7,750 nucleotides of DNA, taken from positions 1 through 7,750 of the forward strand of contig DRTC01000206.1 of the NCBI GenBank assembly GCA_011372345.1, in the 5' to 3' direction. This document shows, piece after piece, positions 4,657-7,750 of this stretch. Position numbers and translations under genes: made by a program. Source of the DNA: Candidatus Cloacimonadota bacterium. GTDB taxonomy: Bacteria; Cloacimonadota; Cloacimonadia; Cloacimonadales; TCS61. The stretch's first letter is position 1; each line of letters begins with the position of its first letter. The notes beneath the pieces were generated by a model. That model did not search any database. It had not been told where the DNA came from and worked only from the letters and a program-made list of their open reading frames with translations.

Positions 4657-7560
4657 TTAACGAAGTAAGATCATCTTCTTCACAGCAGAATATTTCCCGG
4701 ATTTCAATTTATAAAAATAAACTCCGGAATTTACCTGTTTCCCAAATTCATCTTTCCCGTTCCAATCTATGGAATGCATCAACTGTGTTGATGCAGCAGC
4801 AACACGGTTACTACACTCCAAAATATCCAAAGTTTTCACTTTCTGTCCTTTGATATTGTAGATATCAAGAGTCACAAACCGGGAGGTTTGTGTTACGGAA
4901 AAGGAAATTGTCGTTGTATTTTGGAACGGATTTGGATAGTTTGATAATTTAATGAAGTTCGGATTATTTTCAGTGTTATAATCTTCTACGGAAACAACTT
5001 CTGTTCCACCGGAATAACAATAAATCCAACCATTTCTTCCACCCACAACCATTTCCATAGAATCATCTCCGATAATATCAGGAATAGCAGCGATCGCATC
5101 GACCGGAGTTCCGACATTGACCGAACCTAATTCCGAACCATCGACTCCATCCAGGAAATATCCATAATTATTTCCGAAAAGAGTTCCGACAATCAGATCA
5201 TTAATTCCATCTCCGCTGATATCGGCAATGCGAGCAGCATTCCAGGGTTGGTCAGCAACAGGTTGATTCCAGATCTGCTCTCCGGTAAAACCATCTATTA
5301 CAAGCGCATTATGAGAACTGCTGTGAGTAATGCAGAAATCCGGGAAACTATCTTCATTCACATCATCCAGTTTGATAAATCGAAGAATGATGGCAGTTCC
5401 GATATTAAAGTTCCATTGAACCGAACCGTCTGCTCCTTCCAGACAATAATAATTTCCGGAAAAATCTCCGGCAATAACTTCCTTAACTCCATTCCAGTTG
5501 AGATGAGAGGTCTGTTCCAAAGCCCAGACAGACGAACCTGCAACTTCATAAGACCAGAGTTCATTTCCATTTATACCATTTATTCCGTAAACAATTCCCT
5601 GTGATTCATAGAGATTGGATGCTCCACCAACAACATCAGGTTGTCCGTCAAAATTTGCATCTTCGATCCCGAGAACGGAAAATTTCGGTCCTGGAGTATA
5701 AAATTCCCAGATAGAATTTCCGGTCAATCCATCAAGACAATAAACTCGCTGCGGTCCCTGATAATTTCCGTCATTTCCGGTAGCAGCCAGCACATCGGGA
5801 ATTTCATCATCATTATAATCATATTTGACATAAACCTGGTAAACCCAGCCGCCGTCTCCGTATTCGTGTGTGTCATGCATCCAGATTATTTCTCCGGTCA
5901 GACCGGAAAGTGCATAAATAGTTTTATCTCCCCAGGCAGTTCCGACAATTACATCTTTATAATTATCATCATTTATATCATCGATAATCTGCAAGCCATT
6001 TTGGGAATAAACAGAGCCGAGTTCATGTTCCCATAAAATATCAGCAGTTCCGGAAGAATTTCCATTAAAGCAGCGAACAAAATCATCTTCCGAACAGATG
6101 ATCACATCATCGATCCCATCTCCGGAAACATCTGAAATGGAAGTAATCGCTTTGGGACTGTTATCATAACTCGTATCGATCTGATATTGCCAGAGAAGTT
6201 CGCAGATCGGATAGGATTGAGTGAATCCGGTTCCTGACAAATCGACTTCAAACGGATTTTCATCAGCATCATTACTGTAAATCGACATAATTCCTTCGTA
6301 AAAAACAGCTTCTATCGGATTGAACCAAATCCGCAAATTTACAGTCTCGTTTGTTTCAATTGTAACAGGAAGTTCGATCGTATTTTCGAGCAGGAATTGA
6401 GGATTGGAAAATTCAATATTATCAATGATCAAATCCGCTTCACCTTGATTGGAAATTTCTATAAATTCACCGGAAAATGCTCCTACTCTAATATTTCCGA
6501 AATTTAAAGAAATTGGAAAGATATCTATTTCAGGTTCCTGAAGAATACCAAAACCATTCAGGGAAATTTCTTCCTCCGGATTTACCGGATCATTTGATGA
6601 AATCGTCATTGTTGCCGGAAATTCTCCAAAAGAATCAGGTTCAAAAATAATGGATAGATAAGTTGTTTCATCAGGTAATATGATCAAAGGTGGCTGAAAA
6701 ATAGTCGTGTATTGAGAAGCGGTAAATTCGATTGATACAATTTCCAGATTTGCAGTTCCGGTATTTGTAACGGAAAGATCGGTTGTTGACTGCTCTCCGA
6801 CAATCACTTCTCCAAAATCATATTCATCAAATCCGAGAGAAATTTGCGGAGTTCCTGCTCCTCCCAGATCAACTTTATAAAGATAATCGAATCCTCCGCT
6901 GCCATTATCACAATACCAGAGATAATTTCCGTCAAAAACGATGCCTGCAGGATCTGTTCCTTCCGAAGCATTGCTTTCTAATAGCGAGCCATCTTCAGGA
7001 TTAATTTTGTAAAGAGTGTCTCCCCAATAATCTGCCATCCAGAGATTCTCGTTTTCTAAACACAAATCCCAGGGTTGATTATCAGGAGCAGCAAATTCCT
7101 GCAGAATATTTCCCTGATCATCGAGTTTGTAGATGTGTCCATCCGGATCGTAATAAGTTGCCACCCAGAAATTCCCGTTATCATAAGCAATGCCGGACAT
7201 ATAATGATCGGGAAGATCGAATTGCGAAATGATGTTTCCGCTCAGATCAAGTTCGTAAGCGATTGCCGGATCAGAGGAAGAACCGGGATGATCCGTTACC
7301 CAGAGATGATTTCCGTCATAAGTCATGCCGAAGCAATCTCCGATCGTTGCATTTGTAAATAGAAGCTGATAATTTCCATCACCCGGATCTATTTGATAGA
7401 ATTCGTCTCCGTTCGCTCCGTAAATTCCGCAGTAAAGATAAGTTCCGTCATAAGCGAGTCCTGATGCTCCTTCCGGGATCTGGAAAGTTTCGACTATTGC
7501 CCAGTCTGCGGATAAGAGTAATGTCACGAACATTAATAAAATAAATGTTGTTTGTTTCAT
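4657..7560 (-). CDS. Large secreted surface protein: NHL/YVTN-like repeats, two ASH Ig modules, FG-GAP/PQQ-like propeller, T9SS-like sorting domain
   Basis: 967 residues; the ATG at 7560 is four bases after GGAGGT. Residues 1-18 are a signal peptide (FILLMFVTLLLSA|D). About 20-235 holds YVTN/NHL-like repeats (GLAYDGTYLYCG, GMTYDGNHLWVTD, GIAYDNGNFWVA, GIVFDGNYLWYCD). About 243-336 and 345-445 are two ASH/choice-of-anchor-D Ig modules (DFGEVIVGEQ and LNFGNIRVGA, each ending SNDP/SNDA...LxGxG). About 452-855 is a propeller in which each unit has an FG-GAP calcium-loop motif (DVSGDGIDD near 477, DINDDNYKD, DYNDDEIPD, DANFDGQPD, a degenerate copy near 688, DVNEDSFPD, DISGDGIND near 779, DIIGDDSME) followed by a PQQ-like strand (YALSGLTGEIIW, YCLDGLTGNSIW). 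The sorting domain spans about 870-967. This looks like a calcium-stabilised adhesin or binding scaffold; no catalytic residues are visible. Ligand unknown. Confidence 0.93.
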   Translation of the reverse strand: MKQTTFILLMFVTLLLSADWAIVETFQIPEGASGLAYDGTYLYCGIYGANGDEFYQIDPGDGNYQLLFTNATIGDCFGMTYDGNHLWVTDHPGSSSDPAIAYELDLSGNIISQFDLPDHYMSGIAYDNGNFWVATYYDPDGHIYKLDDQGNILQEFAAPDNQPWDLCLENENLWMADYWGDTLYKINPEDGSLLESNASEGTDPAGIVFDGNYLWYCDNGSGGFDYLYKVDLGGAGTPQISLGFDEYDFGEVIVGEQSTTDLSVTNTGTANLEIVSIEFTASQYTTIFQPPLIILPDETTYLSIIFEPDSFGEFPATMTISSNDPVNPEEEISLNGFGILQEPEIDIFPISLNFGNIRVGAFSGEFIEISNQGEADLIIDNIEFSNPQFLLENTIELPVTIETNETVNLRIWFNPIEAVFYEGIMSIYSNDADENPFEVDLSGTGFTQSYPICELLWQYQIDTSYDNSPKAITSISDVSGDGIDDVIICSEDDFVRCFNGNSSGTADILWEHELGSVYSQNGLQIIDDINDDNYKDVIVGTAWGDKTIYALSGLTGEIIWMHDTHEYGDGGWVYQVYVKYDYNDDEIPDVLAATGNDGNYQGPQRVYCLDGLTGNSIWEFYTPGPKFSVLGIEDANFDGQPDVVGGASNLYESQGIVYGINGINGNELWSYEVAGSSVWALEQTSHLNWNGVKEVIAGDFSGNYYCLEGADGSVQWNFNIGTAIILRFIKLDDVNEDSFPDFCITHSSSHNALVIDGFTGEQIWNQPVADQPWNAARIADISGDGINDLIVGTLFGNNYGYFLDGVDGSELGSVNVGTPVDAIAAIPDIIGDDSMEMVVGGRNGWIYCYSGGTEVVSVEDYNTENNPNFIKLSNYPNPFQNTTTISFSVTQTSRFVTLDIYNIKGQKVKTLDILECSNRVAAASTQLMHSIDWNGKDEFGKQVNSGVYFYKLKSGKYSAVKKMILLR
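4666..4948 (-). repeat. Sorting-domain DNA repeat, copy C
   Basis: Partner of the repeat at 2636-2918, forming the C-terminus of the 967-residue protein. Against copy B the eleven mismatches lie mainly at the two edges (five in the first 75 bases, four in the last 38), leaving a core of about 170 bases with two changes. That is the pattern expected from gene conversion or recent duplication. Confidence 0.93.
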
Positions 7561-7564
7561 GGTT

Positions 7565-7570
7565 ACCTCC
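7565..7570 (-). promoter_or_regulatory. Ribosome binding site of the 967-residue gene
   Basis: GGAGGT, four bases (AACC) before ATG at 7560. It is the same strength and spacing as at the next gene, confirming the start. Confidence 0.85.
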
Positions 7571-7584
7571 TAAATATTGAGTTT

Positions 7585-7613
7585 ACTAAAAATTTATCAT
7601 TCAGACCTGTCAA
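7585..7613 (-). promoter_or_regulatory. Candidate promoter for the 967-residue gene
   Basis: On the minus strand TTGACA (7613-7608), a 17-base spacer, then TTTAGT (7590-7585), followed about 24 bases later by the ATG. The upstream flank (about 7614-7635) is almost pure A/T and could act as an UP element. The -35 matches the sigma70 consensus fully and the -10 four of six. FCB-group bacteria often use other promoter motifs, so this is tentative. Confidence 0.4.
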
Positions 7614-7664
7614 ATTAAATTAAAATTTAATTAATGAGTCCACTCTAAAAAGATCAAATTCAAT

Positions 7665-7699
7665 AAAATTAGAAACCGTTAAAACGGTTAATTTTTTTT
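7665..7699. terminator. AT-rich hairpin next to a T8 tract, possible terminator
   Basis: AACCGTT (7674-7680) and AACGGTT (7683-7689) form a short stem, followed on the plus strand by AA and eight T (7692-7699). On the minus strand the stem extends by AAAATTA/TAATTTT pairing with a 3-base bulge and has a weaker T-rich tail. Since all genes run on the minus strand, it most plausibly ends a gene upstream of the window. The strong T tract would suit plus-strand termination, but no plus-strand gene is seen. Confidence 0.4.
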
Positions 7700-7707
7700 C
7701 CTGTTTC

Positions 7708-7737
7708 ATTAACCACCAACTTAAGTTGGTGGTTAAT
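7708..7737. repeat. 30-bp perfect intergenic palindrome
   Basis: Left half ATTAACCACCAACTT is followed directly by its exact reverse complement (15-bp arms, no loop). It lies in the leader of the 967-residue gene, about 95 bases upstream of the candidate -35. It may be a terminator stem of the preceding gene, a protein-binding operator, or a dispersed palindromic repeat. It differs in sequence from the 36-bp palindrome at 2585-2620. Confidence 0.75.
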
Positions 7738-7750
7738 AAGAAGATAGAGG

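Noticed and set aside
5641..6036. 131-residue open frame on the plus strand
   Set aside because: It is antisense to the propeller region. Its Ile-rich runs come from the repeated Asp/Asn codons of the calcium loops on the other strand.
7636..7645. GAGT-CC-ACTC mini palindrome as an operator
   Set aside because: Four-base arms are too short to distinguish from chance in this sequence.

Overview
The window is AT-rich, and every convincing gene lies on the minus strand. In transcription order these are a 967-residue surface propeller protein (7560 to 4657), a 609-residue secreted Asp-box protein (4456 to 2627), and a CotH-kinase-family protein (2570 to beyond base 1). Each begins with a Sec signal peptide. 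Each ends in, or runs off the window inside, the same C-terminal domain, which starts with an NYPNPFQ motif and resembles type IX secretion (T9SS) type A / FlgD-Ig-like sorting domains. This combination suggests the FCB superphylum, and my best guess is a Cloacimonadota-like uncultured bacterium. That assignment is from protein style, not from a marker gene.

Layout. 7561-7750 is a leader with a ribosome binding site, a candidate promoter, an AT-rich hairpin beside a T8 tract, and a 30-bp perfect palindrome. 4657-7560 encodes an N-terminal NHL/YVTN-like repeat region, two ASH-type Ig modules and an FG-GAP/PQQ-like propeller. 4457-4656 is a 200-bp intergenic stretch with two large inverted repeats that share the heptamer CTTTGCG. 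2627-4456 encodes the Asp-box protein. 2571-2626 is a short spacer almost filled by a 36-bp perfect palindrome. 1-2570 encodes the CotH-family protein (galactose-binding-like domain, CotH kinase domain, lamin-tail domain, start of the sorting domain).

The genes look like a set of exported cell-surface proteins and not a metabolic pathway. The most striking feature is at DNA level. The three sorting domains are near-identical (96% between the two complete copies, 95% for the partial one, by hand count), while the bodies in front are unrelated. Within this repeated cassette are three short palindromes in coding sequence, two of them back to back, where the domain appears longer than usual. With the intergenic palindromes, this suggests that palindromic elements and cassette-like recombination or gene conversion shaped the locus. 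I see no tRNA, rRNA, CRISPR array, transposase or defence system.
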